From Emiliania huxleyi CCMP1516 (Eukaryota > Haptophyta > Isochrysidales > Noelaerhabdaceae), in NCBI RefSeq assembly GCF_000372725.1, contig NW_005196756.1, positions 839,783 through 903,782 of the forward strand: a stretch of DNA of 64,000 nt, written 5' to 3'. The notes under the pieces were generated by a model. That model worked only from the letters and a program-made list of their open reading frames with translations, did not search any database and was not told the origin of the DNA. How positions within the stretch are numbered: the first letter of the stretch is position 1; the number at the start of each line of letters is the position of its first letter. A program made the position numbers and the translations under genes. Shown piece after piece: positions 54,276 through 64,000 of this stretch.

Positions 54276-55409
54276 AAGTCTTCACCCCAGCCCATGCTGT
54301 TACTGTTTGTTACTGTTGTTACTGTTGTTCAGCAGCCAGCAAGCAGAAAATGGCAAAAAACCCGGGTAAAGCCCGAAAATACCTGGGATTTTCCGGGTAT
54401 TTTCGGGTATTACCCGCACTGGACACTAGAGATCGTCGTGGTTCACTGCCAGGCCTTCCTTACTGTTGTTCAGTCGGCCTAACGTCAGCTACTGTTGTTG
54501 GGGAGCCCCACTGTTGTTCTGTTGTTACTGTTGTTCTGTTGAGTGTTGTTACTGTTAACACTAAAAAAACTCGACCCACGTAGACAAGGAGCGCGCGCCA
54601 ATGGCCGCCTCCGTGACACTCCCACCTCCTGGGCCGGCGCGCGAGTTTTAACGAGTTTCTCCCGGCCGATTGCCTCCTGACACGCCCACTGACCGACCCC
54701 ATTAAAGGCCTATTTCCAGCTTGGGGAAGTGCGCCGCCCGTGCGTCATTGGGACTCGTGGCGCCTCCCAGGCCCGCCGCAGCGGTCCCGTGGGTACCTGC
54801 CGTCCGTACCGGTCCACGGGCTAGCCCTGGGCACATTCGGACCGAACTCGCTGCGCAATCCGGTCTCGGTGTTGCTGTCGGCGGCCGGCAGCCCTTGGGG
54901 GTCGAGTCGCAGGATGTCGCAAAACTTTGCCACACGTGCTCGAGCGTCGAGCTTCCGGCGTTCCCAGTCGCAACTACCTCCGGCGAGGTGGCTGACGTTG
55001 CACAATCACATCGGCGGCGCACTCGGAGAGCACCAGTGCTCTTTCGGTGGGCTGTCGTGGGGTGGTGCACGACATGCATTGAGAGGAGCCGAGAGAAGCA
55101 GCGGCTGTGGGGCTTCCACGGCTGCCAAAGGGTGGTTCACGACTACTCTGAGCAGGGCTGTGCTTTGGTGGGGTTGTGCTTGAGCATGTGTGAAGTGGGA
55201 GTGCGTGCCGGCGGTGTCTGTGGGTGAAACGGGCGTGTATGAGGCCGTAAGAGCCGTGGTATGAGCCAGAGTGGGCTTCATCACCCAAAATAAGGACGGT
55301 TTGGGAGAGCTCAGACTTGATGCTGATGGGCCTGGGCCAGGAGAGCGACAGAGAAGGCGAGGTGGTGAGCTGGGAAGCCGCTTCGTCGGCACCTGGACGT
55401 GTCGCGATG

Positions 55410-55645
55410 AACTGCCAAAAAGCACCTTTTGCGGCTATTGCTCAAGACTTCGGGAGACAAGGCCTACATATTATGACTGCATCCATGCGTCTGGTGCATG
55501 AGGTCTGCGGGTTCGGACATTTCACGGTCGGTGGCGCCGGTGATGGCCTCCGGAAAGCCCTCGCAATCGCCTCGGATGGGGTCCACCGGAGACAATCTCG
55601 AGCCCTCTCCGTGGCATCACGAGCCGGTGTGAGCTTGCAGACCCA
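55410..55645 (+). CDS. Repeated exon-like frame of unknown family
   Basis: The frame AAIAQDFGRQGLHIMTASMR, LVHEVCGFGHFTVGGAG, LRKALAIASDGVHRRQSRAL is followed by a good donor (CAAGGTAAGT). Equivalent frames occur leftward at about 57105-56865 and 56745-56510, all with the donor kept. This suggests tandem exons of a gene family. I do not recognise the family. Confidence 0.35.
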
Positions 55646-55793
55646 AGGTAAGTGCGGTCTGGGACGGCTCAGGTGTGCTACTGATGGGCCTGGGCCAGGA
55701 GGACGACAGAGAAGGCGAGGTGGTGCGCTGAGAGGCTGGAGCGTCCGCGTGTGACCTTGTCGCGATGCAAGTGCCACAAAGCGTTGTTTTCTG

Positions 55794-55893
55794 NNNNNNN
55801 NNNNNNNNNNNNNNNNNNNNNNNNNNNNNNNNNNNNNNNNNNNNNNNNNNNNNNNNNNNNNNNNNNNNNNNNNNNNNNNNNNNNNNNNNNNNN
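55794..55893. other. Assembly gap (100 Ns)
   Basis: Exactly 100 Ns, a conventional gap of unknown size, at the centre of the inverted repeat, where assembly would be expected to fail. Confidence 0.99.
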
Positions 55894-56130
55894 TTCCTGC
55901 GCGAAATGAAGGAGGGAATCGTTGTTGGATGCCTGCTCAAGGTTGTCGCAATGGCGAGCGATGACGAGGGATTCACGCTCAGCGTGACGAGCAAGCTCAG
56001 GGAGTTTACGGCGCTCGGATACCCCTCACACGTGCTTAATGGGGCTATCGGGCGCGCGTTTGCCCGGACAAGAGACGAGCGGCTCCTTCGGGCCAGACTA
56101 TGTTCACAACGGTGGGAGGCCAACCTCTAG
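55894..56130 (+). CDS. Unrecognised C-terminal ORF fragment after gap
   Basis: The frame FLREMKEGIVVGCLLKVVAM, FTLSVTSKLREFTALGYPSH, VLNGAIGRAFARTRDERLLR is open from the gap to a TAG. It is helical and basic and not low-complexity. I cannot assign a family. Confidence 0.35.
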   Translation, partial: FLREMKEGIVVGCLLKVVAMASDDEGFTLSVTSKLREFTALGYPSHVLNGAIGRAFARTRDERLLRARLCSQRWEANL

Positions 56131-56318
56131 CCATGTGAACCAAAAAGAAAAATATATTCTCAAAGCCAGTCAGAGCACCGTCCAAAGGCGGGTGCTGTCG
56201 ACTAAGGGACAATCTTGTCTGTCGGCAGCCGAACTTGTGATGGGACACCCTCGGAATCCAACTGCGTACTACTTGGCTAGCACGCTATTGGCATACCGAC
56301 GGCTAAGGCCGAAATCGG

Positions 56319-56344
56319 TTCACACCTGCTCTTGCAGGTGTGAA
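56319..56344. repeat. Perfect 11-bp hairpin
   Basis: TTCACACCTGC, loop TCTT, then the exact complement. It resembles the stem sequences in the introner-like introns. Confidence 0.8.
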
Positions 56345-57964
56345 CACAAAGGATTCGCTGTATCTACTCAACTGCTCCGCTTACACTTACCTGTGAAGTG
56401 TGAACAGCGGATTTTGAATCAGCGTTCTCCTTGAACGATATCGGTGTCGAAACACCGCTCTGACAGCGCTCACAGCTGTGCCCAGGCCCATCAGTAGTAA
56501 GCCTGAGCCGTCCCAGACCGCACTTACCTTGGGTCTGCAAGCTCACACCGGCTCGTGACGGCACGCAGAGGGCTCGAGATTGTCTCCGGTGGACCCCATC
56601 CGAGGCGATTGCGAGGGCATTCCGGAGGTCATTATCGGCGCCACCGACCGTGATATGTCTCGTCCCGCAGCCCTCATGCATTAAGTGCATGCATGCAGTC
56701 ATAATATGTAGGCCTTGTCTCCCGAAGTCTTGAGCAATAGCCGCAAACAACGCTTCGTGGCACTTGCATCGCGACAAGGTCACACGCGGACGCTCCAGCC
56801 TCTCAGCGCACCACCTCGCCTTCTCTGTCGTCCTCCTGGCCCAGGCCCATCAGTAGCACACCTGAGCCGTCCCAGACCGCACTTACCTTGGGTCTGCAAG
56901 CTCACACCGGCTCGTGATGCCACGGAGAGGGCTCGAGATTGTCTCCGGTGGAGACCCCATCCGAGGCGATTGCGAGGGCTTTCCGGAGGCCATCCGGCGC
57001 CACCGACCGTGAAATGTCCCGACCCGCAGACCTCATGCACCAGGCTCATGGATGCAGTCATAATATGTAGGCCTTGTCTCCCGAAGTCTTGAGCAATAGC
57101 CGCAAAAGGTGCTTTTTGGCAGTTCATCGCGACACGTCCAGGTGCCGACGAAGCGGCTTCCCAGCTCACCACCTCGCCTTCTCTGTCGCTCTCCTGGCCC
57201 AGGCCCATCAGCATCAAGTCTGAGCTCTCCCAAACCGTCCTTATTTTGGGTGATGAAGCCCACTCTGGCTCATACCACGGCTCTTACGGCCTCATACACG
57301 CCCGTTTCACCCACAGACACCGCCGGCACGCACTCCCACTTCACACATGCTCAAGCACAACCCCACCAAAGCACAGCCCTGCTCAGAATGGGCAAGGGCC
57401 ACCACTTGGTGACCCAGGTAGCCTCTGGCTCGCCACTGCACTCGGCTCCTCTGCAGCTGTCTCGGGCTCTCCCCACGACAGCAGTCAGCACCCCGACGGC
57501 AAGCTTTGACGCCCGTGTGGTGGGCCTGCTGTGTCCACAGCCGCCCCTCACATGCAGCTCGTACCATGACTCGACACTGGGCCCTCTCATCCCGGTAGTG
57601 GCGGCGTGTGTGAAGGATGCGCGGCCGAGCCGCTGGCTGGCGCCACTTGAACGTCCGAGAGCAGCCTCCAGGAGGCGGAATGGGTCGCGGTGCATGTCGC
57701 CATCGGCCTCCGGGGGTGGGCCCGGGGCCAGGCCACTCTCGGCGCCCGAAATACCCGGCGCAGAGCCCGGCATTGGGGCCGCGCGCGGCGCTGACACAAC
57801 CCGTACGACGTACGGGTTTGAGGGCGCCCGCCCAAGAGCCGAAATAGGCCTTTAAAAAAGTCCGGCGCGCCGCACTGCTCTGACCCCTCTCGCCACTGCT
57901 CGCCACTGTCGCCTCGGTTGCCGAGGCTGCCGCGCACCCGCGCGCCCGCGTCGCTGCGCGACTA

Positions 57965-58046
57965 CGAACTGCACCAGCTGGGCTCGAACCAACGACCAAA
58001 ACGTCCCCGACCCGATCGCTGCACCAACTAGGCCACGCCCCAGGCT
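57965..58046 (-). other. tRNA-like / SINE-head sequence
   Basis: On the minus strand, GGGGCGTGGCCTAGTTGGTG carries a good Pol III A box (TGGCCTAGTTGG), and GGTTCGAGCCC a good B box, at tRNA-like spacing. The acceptor and anticodon stems do not pair, so it is not a working tRNA. Confidence 0.45.
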
Positions 58047-58204
58047 CGATTTGCAATGCGCACGATACTGGCCGCTCATAAACCACTACTCATTTGCCGA
58101 GGCCACGCGGCGCCCCCCCACAGCCAGCCTACCCTCCTATCGCGCCACTCGACGCCCCGCGGCCGCCTCTCGCCTACCGCGCTGCCCTCGCCGGCCACCG
58201 CACC

Positions 58205-58425
58205 GCCCGCGCCCCAGCCTAACCAGCTTTGTGCTCCAGCCTAAAGCTCTGTGCTCCACACCAGCCTAACCAGCCCATGTGCCCCAGCCTAACCAGCAGC
58301 CTAACCAGCTCTGTGTGCTCCAGCCCAACCAGCTCTGTGCCCCAGCCTAACAAGCTCTCCAGCCTAACCAGTGCTCCAGTAACCAGCTCTGTGCTCCAGC
58401 TAACCAGCTCTGCATCTCGCAACAC
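58205..58425. repeat. Degenerate minisatellite (CAGCCTAACCAGCTCTGTGCTC)
   Basis: About nine irregular units of 17-26 bp built from AGCCTAACCAGC and TCTGTGCTCC blocks. Confidence 0.8.
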
Positions 58426-59395
58426 ACACATGACAGGGACAGACCAGGCGCAGGAAAAGGGAGCGGGGCCCGAATCCAAGGGACCACCGCGTCGGGCGGA
58501 GGAGCTGTGAACTCAGGACCAGTAGGAAGGCTGCTGGCTCCTGACTCATCCCCCAAATCCCCCACCCCTGTGGCCTGAAACCTTACCATTCCACCACCTC
58601 ACACACACCCCTCCCCTAGGGCTAAGCAGTACTTCAGGCGAGACGTCGACCACTCCTCGGGAATAGTTCTGTCAGTGGCTGCACTAAGACGCCCACAGAT
58701 GGCGCGCGGCGCGGGCGGATGACTAGGGGAGAAAAAGCGGAGATCGGCCTAGCTCGCTGGGAGACGTGCGCAACCTAGAGTTGGGAATAGGGGAGAAGTG
58801 TCAGTGTGAGGGGAGGGCGTACGCCGGCGTTTTTCGCGTAGAGCTGTTTAACGTTGGGAGCTGAACAGTGTTGCTAGTGTTAACAGTAACAACAGAACAA
58901 CAGTGGGGCTCCCCAACAACAGTAGCTAACGTTAGGCCGGCTGAACAACAATAAGGAAGGCCTGGCAGTGACCCACGACGACCTCCAGCGTCCAGTGCGG
59001 GTAATACCCGAAAATACCCGGGAAAACCCAGGTGTTTTCGGGTTTCACCCGGGCTTTTTGCCGTTTTCCGCTTGCTGGCCGCTGAACACGAACAGGAACA
59101 ACAGTAACAAACAGTAACAGCATGGGCTGGGGTGAACACTTGAACAACGTTAAGGATTTCAGCCAACACTAGCGCAACTGTTAGGCCCAAAGGTAATGTT
59201 AAACAACTCTATTTTGTTTTTTGTCTTTGAAAACTGAACAGTTTTTTTTTACTGTTAACACCTGCAAAACTGTTCAGCTCTTAACGTTAGGCAACCCTAC
59301 CGGCGGCCGCGTCGATCTCTCTCCTCGAGTCTCCCTCACGATCACCCGTCATCCTAGTCTAGAGCCCTCAGCTTTTATTATTACATCTCTCTCGA

Positions 59396-60790
59396 TCAGA
59401 GCTCCTCGTGCAGAGCATCGTCTCGAATTAGGTCGGCGACAAGCCGACGCAGGCCTGGCGAGCGCTGCAACGGCTCACGCAAGGCGGCTGGTTCGAGTCG
59501 GCAGCTCGAACAGAGCAGAGGGACGTGCCTCGACGCGTCGGCGGGACAGGACACGTGCTGGCCGTCGATGAAGAGCGCGTGGTGGCCGTCCGCACGCTCA
59601 ATGAACGCGAAGATCGCCGTCTCGCCGTGCCGCAGCGCTGGTGCGTCCGGTGCGCCGCACGCGATCGCCGCCACCACCCCGTCCGGGCCGTCCAGCCCCC
59701 CGTCGCACGGCAGCTCGCCTGCGACAACAGCCCCCAACTCTTCCGACGCACCCCCCTCTTCCACGGCCTCGACGCCGGGCGGCGCAGCGGCAGCCCATGT
59801 GGCCGAGAGCGCCCTGACCGCCTCGCTCCGCATCCCGGGCGCGCGCCGCCTCGGCTGCGTGAGGACGCCGCCGAGCCACGCCTCGAAGCTCCGCTCGTCG
59901 TGGAGCGCCGCCTCGAGCGCAGCCGCGACGGTCTGTCGAGCGTGCGCCACAGACTCCGGGCTGATGCGCCCGCGGCGCTCGGTTGATGGCGGGGTGGCCT
60001 CATCGCCGGCCCAGAGCGCATCCGAGGCGAGCGAGGCCGCAGAGTGCTCGACGAAGGAGCGCACAAGCTCAGCGTCGGTCGGCGCGCGGAAGCCGATGGA
60101 GTAGGAGAGGCACTGCTCGTCGGTCGAAGTGCCGCAGTGCGCGTAGCGGGGCGGCAGGTAGAGCGCGTCTCCAGGCTGCAGCGTGCTCGCCTGGTCGGAC
60201 GAGAAGTCCGCGAGGACCCGCACGTCGAGTCCGGCGTGCAGCCTCTCCGCTGCTGCATCGCGTGGGCGCGCCTCGATCTCCCAGCGCCGCTCCCCAAGGC
60301 CCTGGAGCAAGAAGACGTCATAGTTGTCGATGTGCGCGCCAATCGAGCCTCCCGGCGGCGCGTAGGAGACCATCACGTCGTCGAGCCGCCAGCGCGGCAG
60401 AAAGTCAAAGAGCTCACGCAGCTCCTCCACCTCGGGCGCAAACTTCTCCGCCTCGTTGACAAGCAAGGTCCACTTGCCACCCTCACGCGCGCGCGCCTCG
60501 AGGGCGGCGCGACTAAAGGGACCATGAGTGAGCACCCAGCCCTTGTCCTCCTCGACGAGGCGGGAGGCGGCATCGGCGGCGCACGCCAGCTCGAGGAGGT
60601 CGCGAGGGGCGAACGGACAGCAGCGTCGCGTCTCATCCGCGTCGAGGAGGCGACGGATGAGGACCGGAGCCTTGCCCCAGAACGTCGACAGGAAGCGCTC
60701 GCGGGAGGCGGCGCCGAAGCCAGCGAGTTCGGGTATGGCGCGCCGCGGTACGCTTCCCACGCAGCAGATCGCGGCGAAGGCCAGGCTCAT
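59396..60790 (-). CDS. RoxA/YcfD-like cupin ribosomal oxygenase
   Basis: An intronless 464-aa frame from ATG 60790. FLSTFWGKAPVLIRRLLDAD is the family start. Then come WTLLVNEAEKFAPEVEEL and the JmjC/cupin core: DDVMVSYAPPGGSIGAHIDN with the metal-binding HxD, YDVFLLQGLGERRWEIE, LQPGDALYLPPRYAHCG with the second His, and SYSIGFRAPTDAELV. Bacterial YcfD/RoxA proteins are 2-oxoglutarate/Fe(II) oxygenases that hydroxylate an arginine of ribosomal protein L16. The short hydrophobic N-terminus (LAFAAICCVGSV) may be a targeting signal, so action on an organellar ribosome is my inference. Lack of introns beside intron-rich genes is compatible with bacterial origin or retrocopying. Confidence 0.88.
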   Translation of the reverse strand: MSLAFAAICCVGSVPRRAIPELAGFGAASRERFLSTFWGKAPVLIRRLLDADETRRCCPFAPRDLLELACAADAASRLVEEDKGWVLTHGPFSRAALEARAREGGKWTLLVNEAEKFAPEVEELRELFDFLPRWRLDDVMVSYAPPGGSIGAHIDNYDVFLLQGLGERRWEIEARPRDAAAERLHAGLDVRVLADFSSDQASTLQPGDALYLPPRYAHCGTSTDEQCLSYSIGFRAPTDAELVRSFVEHSAASLASDALWAGDEATPPSTERRGRISPESVAHARQTVAAALEAALHDERSFEAWLGGVLTQPRRRAPGMRSEAVRALSATWAAAAPPGVEAVEEGGASEELGAVVAGELPCDGGLDGPDGVVAAIACGAPDAPALRHGETAIFAFIERADGHHALFIDGQHVSCPADASRHVPLLCSSCRLEPAALREPLQRSPGLRRLVADLIRDDALHEEL

Positions 60791-60894
60791 CTCTTGGTGG
60801 CGAGATGTGCTTTATCCGGTGGCCGCAGGGACGGCACAGGCGGCGGCATGGCCATTTGTGTATGCGCCGCGGATTTTCTTTTTTTATGCTAGGA

Positions 60895-60934
60895 GGGACT
60901 TCATGAAGTCACTTAGTGACTTCTCGAAGTCACT
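60895..60934. repeat. AGTGACTTCTCGAAGTCACT palindrome, copy 1
   Basis: A perfect 20-bp palindrome (60915-60934) preceded by a half-copy (GACTTCATGAAGTCACT), about 125 bp upstream of the RoxA-like start. The same palindrome recurs at 63065-63084 and a variant at 62875-62892. Confidence 0.7.
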
Positions 60935-61129
60935 CGCCCCGCGCGCGCACAGTACGTGCTCTCGCGGCCGGCCCGTGCACCGTGCGAGCCCCGCGGACTC
61001 GGCCCCAGTCGGGCCGCGATGGGAGAGGCTCCTAGAGCAGCCTGGGCGGGGTTCAAACGGCTTTGGAGCACTTGGGGCACTTGGATGTTTTCTCCTTCCC
61101 CGACGAACTTGCGATTGCGGTCCTCGTAC

Positions 61130-62027
61130 TGAGGGAGGGTGTAGAGGATGTAGAGTGTAGAGCGCTGTAGAGCTGTAGAGATGTAGAGCGCTCTGGAGCG
61201 CTGTAGAGCTGTAGAGCTCTACATCCGCCGCGGGACGAGGCGGGTGCGTTGTAGAGCGATGTAGAGCGCGATTTTGTTGTAGAGTTTGTTGTAGAGGCTC
61301 TACAGCCAAACCGCCGGGAAGGCAGTGACTCAAAGAGGTCGAACCGCACTAATGGGGTGTCTCCGAGCTTACTGGAGCTCTGGTGGACGGCCCTGACTAT
61401 CGCTGACACACAGAGAGTCACTCTGACGGCACACCAACACCCTATAACTGCGTCATCACCAGCCTGCCATGCGTCGCCGGTGCCGCATTCGTCGCAGTGC
61501 TTCTTTAGCAGGCGGTGGACTGTCGGCTGCGAGGACGGTCGCATTTGCGCGAGGCGAAGCGAGCATTCAGACGCGTTGCATGCGCCATGACTCGCGCCAG
61601 CGCGTGCGGGAGCTCCTGGCTGAGCGTTGAGTCCAGGCGAGTTGCGCTGGCCACGATCGCTACGCCGAGCCGAGCTGACGCGCCGAGGCGCCGGCCAGTC
61701 GCAGCCGTGAGGCATGCCACAGCAGCAGAGGCACCTCCTACCCATTGGGCGGGCAGACAGAAGGCCAGGGCAGCACTGGCAAGTGCAACGCGCCTCATGT
61801 CGGAGAGCGACCGTGCCTCGTTCGCCGCTTATGATGTAGAGTTTGTTGTAGAGATTTCACGTTGTAGAGCGCCTCTACATCGCTCTACAACGCACCCGCC
61901 TCGTCCCGCGGCGGATGTAGAGCTCTACAGCTCTACAGCGCTCTACAGCGCTCTCCAGCGCTCTACATCTCTACAGCTCTACAGCGCTCTACACTCTACA
62001 TCCTCTACTCTCTACACCCTCCCTCAG
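61130..62027. mobile_element. TIR element of about 900 bp with TGTAGAG arrays
   Basis: The termini CTGAGGGAGGGTGTAGAG are perfectly inverted and flanked by an 8-bp direct repeat, TCCTCGTA (61122-61129 and 62028-62035). Depending on where the ends are set, the duplication could be 10 bp. Inverted arms extend about 180 bp and consist of TGTAGAGCGCTGTAGAG-type subterminal repeats. Long repetitive arms suggest hAT or Mutator-like relationships. No transposase is recognised. Confidence 0.75.
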
Positions 62028-63435
62028 TCCTCGTACGAAGAGGCGCACACGGCCTGCCTCCGCACCGCTACGCGATGACACTCAAGCGCCGCAGTCCCGG
62101 CGACATGCAGGCACCCAATGCTGTGCCGGAGGCTGACTGGTCGAGACGGTCGACCTCGTCGTGGCTCTCCCGCGCGCCGCCGCTTCTCGTGTGGACAGCT
62201 GGTTCGGCTCGGACGCAGTGGACAAGAGGACCACCACATTCGCTGGCACACCGCGGCCGACGCTGTCTGCGCTCCCACGCAAGCGCCGGTATCCAAATCG
62301 AATGCATGCGTTACTGCGCTTACTGCGCGCCGCCGCCTACCTCAGACTCTCAATACCAATGCGCACGCTCCGGCACTGACTACATTGGTCTGCGCGAATT
62401 CGATGCGCCGTGCGACGTTTGAGGCGGACAGCCCTAGGCGGCGCGGCGCCTGTGCTCGTGTTTAGTGTGCTCGTGTTCAAGCAAGAAGCATCAGTGCAGG
62501 TACATGCGGTCCTACCACTGCACACAGTGCTTCCCGGACCCGAGCCAGGTTGGCTATGCGATCAGCCCGGTCGGGACCAAAGCTGGCGACCCTCACCGGC
62601 CCTGCTTTGCCAAGCACCTGCTCGAAGAGGAGCCGTCGCATCGGGCGCAGCAGCGCATCCCGCCGCGACGCGGCGATCGACCATCGCCGTACCGGCGACC
62701 TGAGCCTGCGCCTGCGCCGGGCCGCCGCCGGCGGCGGCGCCGGCCGCCGCGGCGCCGGCAGCCGCAGTGCCCCGTGCGCGCCGCCGCATCATCTAGAGGT
62801 GAGACGGGGTGAGTGGCGAGTGTGCGGCGGCCGGAGGGCGCGTCAGACGACCGCAACGGCGGCCCACATGCGGAGTGACTTTTAGAAGTCACCCCGTTTC
62901 GGGCGTCTCACCGGCGTACTTGAGGTGCTTCAGACGGACGCAGTGGGCTGTCAGCAAGGTAGGTGAGTGTCTAGGGGTCGTCTCTAGGCTGGTTGGCCTT
63001 GATTTGGATCAAAGATGGCCGCCCGCAAGAAACGGTCGCGATGCCTCGTGTGAACGCTGTGAAGAGTGACTTCTCGAAGTCACTCGGTCCTAGGGAGAGA
63101 CAGCCAGTGCGCGCCAGTCCCGTGCCCAGTGTAATAAATAAATATAAAAAAACGGGCACACCAAACAAGGGGTGGGAGAAGGACAGGGTCCCCACCTGCG
63201 CGAGCAGGATCTTGTAAGGACGATCAGGGACACACACAGGGGAACGGGAGCGGGGAGCGCATCGCGACGCGTGCCCAGTGTTGTGCGAGCGAGCTTTTGT
63301 AAAATCCTCCGAGAAACCCATCGGGTCGCTCCTCATCGCAAACCCTGTCAGCAGAGTCCTCCTACGGGAATAAAAGAAAGAAAGAAAACAGACAACCCAA
63401 TGGAGGGAATATATGTAAGAGCCGCGGCTTGAAAA
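62028..63435. other. Intergenic; Cys-rich frame of unknown origin
   Basis: A rightward frame at about 62465-62640 has a Cys pattern (CSCSSKKHQCRYMRSYHCTQ, CFPDPS, PCFAKHL) resembling a zinc ribbon at the end of some transposases. It runs on into a basic low-complexity region. No other gene is supported. Confidence 0.35.
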
Positions 63436-63439
63436 TTCT

Positions 63440-63890
63440 GTGAGTCTATCTGTAAGCGCGGGTTAGCGCGGGTTAGTGCTCACTAACCCGGCGCGGGTCA
63501 GCACGGGTCAGAATGGGTTACCATAACCCGGCACTAACCCGGCACTAACCCGGCACTAACCCAGCGCTAACCCATGCGGCTGGGGGGCATACGTCAGCAT
63601 GGGTTTGTTTGCTCCGGGTTAGGGATGGGTTAGGGCCGGGTTAGTGCAGTGCACCCGCGGGTTAGAGCTGGTTGGCGAGATGAAACGGCTGCGGCGGGCA
63701 CCCGAGCCGACCTCCGCGATGGAGCCTTGGCTGCAGAAGGCCGTGCATGACAAGGTGCTCATTGAGAAGAGCACCCGCGTGCATGACAAGGCGCAGCCAC
63801 ACTAACCCAGCACGGGTCAGCACGGGTTAGAACGGGTTACCAAACCCGACGCTAACCCGGCACTAACCCGGCACTAACCCGCGCTTACCT
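63440..63890. repeat. GGGTTAG / CTAACCCGGCA arrays in direct repeat
   Basis: Two roughly 75-bp blocks (63479-63555 and 63801-63876) share CACTAACCC, GGGTCAGCACGGGT and two to three 11-bp CACTAACCCGG units. Between them lies a short unrelated segment with a repeated GTGCATGACAAGG. Confidence 0.75.
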
Positions 63891-64000
63891 CGACTCGCAA
63901 TTCTCTTGTTCGCCGCGCGAGAGCGCGCCTCATTCATCTCTCGCCTCCGCCGAATGTGGAGCCTAGCTCAGCTCTTCATACTCGCGCTCGAAGCGCAGCT

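Larger units (their letters stand above)
54262..59165. repeat. Large imperfect inverted repeat
   Basis: Outer arms of about 300 bp (54270-54580 and the complement of 58860-59160) share TGTTACTGTTGTTCAG-type sequence and ACCCGGGTAAAGCCCGAAAA-like blocks. Inner arms of about 650 bp (55145-55793 and the complement of 56747-57395) are nearly identical by eye. The right arm holds an additional 280-bp partial tandem copy (56465-56746). The centre includes a 100-N gap. Confidence 0.75.

Noticed and set aside
59396-60790. Recent bacterial transfer of the RoxA-like gene
   Set aside because: Lack of introns and a bacterial-type family are suggestive, but base composition matches the surroundings and eukaryotic homologues exist. 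The sequence alone cannot decide.
61053-62307. Possible piggyBac transposase relic (short LLSTA, VDRLDQ and KCPKCSK stretches on the minus strand, on both sides of the TIR element)
   Set aside because: The motifs are short, in different frames and not in convincing spacing. It could be chance.

Overview
The window looks like nuclear DNA from a GC-rich, flagellated microbial eukaryote, most consistent with a haptophyte-type alga. The evidence is dense genes with introns of about 50-170 bp, many GC-AG introns, a relic of an axonemal dynein heavy chain, and lineage-typical domain fragments (DUF4116, BspA-type LRR, SH3-like/RING-CH/TPR, F-box with RCC1). The lineage is an inference, since no marker gene is present. 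Two assembly gaps (5555-6063 and 55794-55893) interrupt it.

Layout. 0-5 kb: an NB-ARC/LRR relic, a SAM methyltransferase, and a frameshifted SH3-like/RING-CH/TPR gene. 4.7-6.7 kb: cactin, split by a gap. 7.4-11.2 kb: a large unrecognised gene (7 exons, 1136 aa) with an internal ubiquitin-like fold. 11.5-13.3 kb: two identical TTAA-flanked MITEs, an F-box/RCC1 fragment and a nested inverted-repeat element. 13.4-17.9 kb: an ALIX-type ESCRT adaptor whose predicted domains are BRO1, V domain with an embedded PDZ, UBA and a long minisatellite-coded Pro/Ala tail. 18.0-19.0 kb: a 1002-bp TIR transposon just upstream of it. 20.4-24.6 kb: a Helitron with a four-exon Rep gene and most of its helicase missing. 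24.7-27.0 kb: a secreted multidomain protein. 28.5-29.0 kb: PAM16. 30.1-31.5 kb: an acidic low-complexity ORF. 34.3-34.8 kb: a HIG1-domain protein. 35.4-36.5 kb: RRP1. 37.1-38.6 kb: an F-box-like protein. 38.9-39.7 kb: a TPR/dynein chimera. 40.8-46.7 kb: a complete 24-exon pyruvate carboxylase. 47-59 kb is repeat-rich with gene fragments, a 1.6-kb insertion with a 17-bp target duplication, and a large imperfect inverted repeat. 59.4-60.8 kb: a RoxA-like ribosomal oxygenase. 60.9-64 kb: a TIR element and GGGTTAG-like arrays.

For seven spliced genes I derived exon edges by hand. In each, the exon lengths sum to a whole number of codons with the expected protein family preserved. These genes hold 43 introns, of which 16-17 need a GC donor. 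Several introns start with a near copy of the following exon, and two introns in unrelated genes share about 40 bp of body, as expected of introner-type intron gain.
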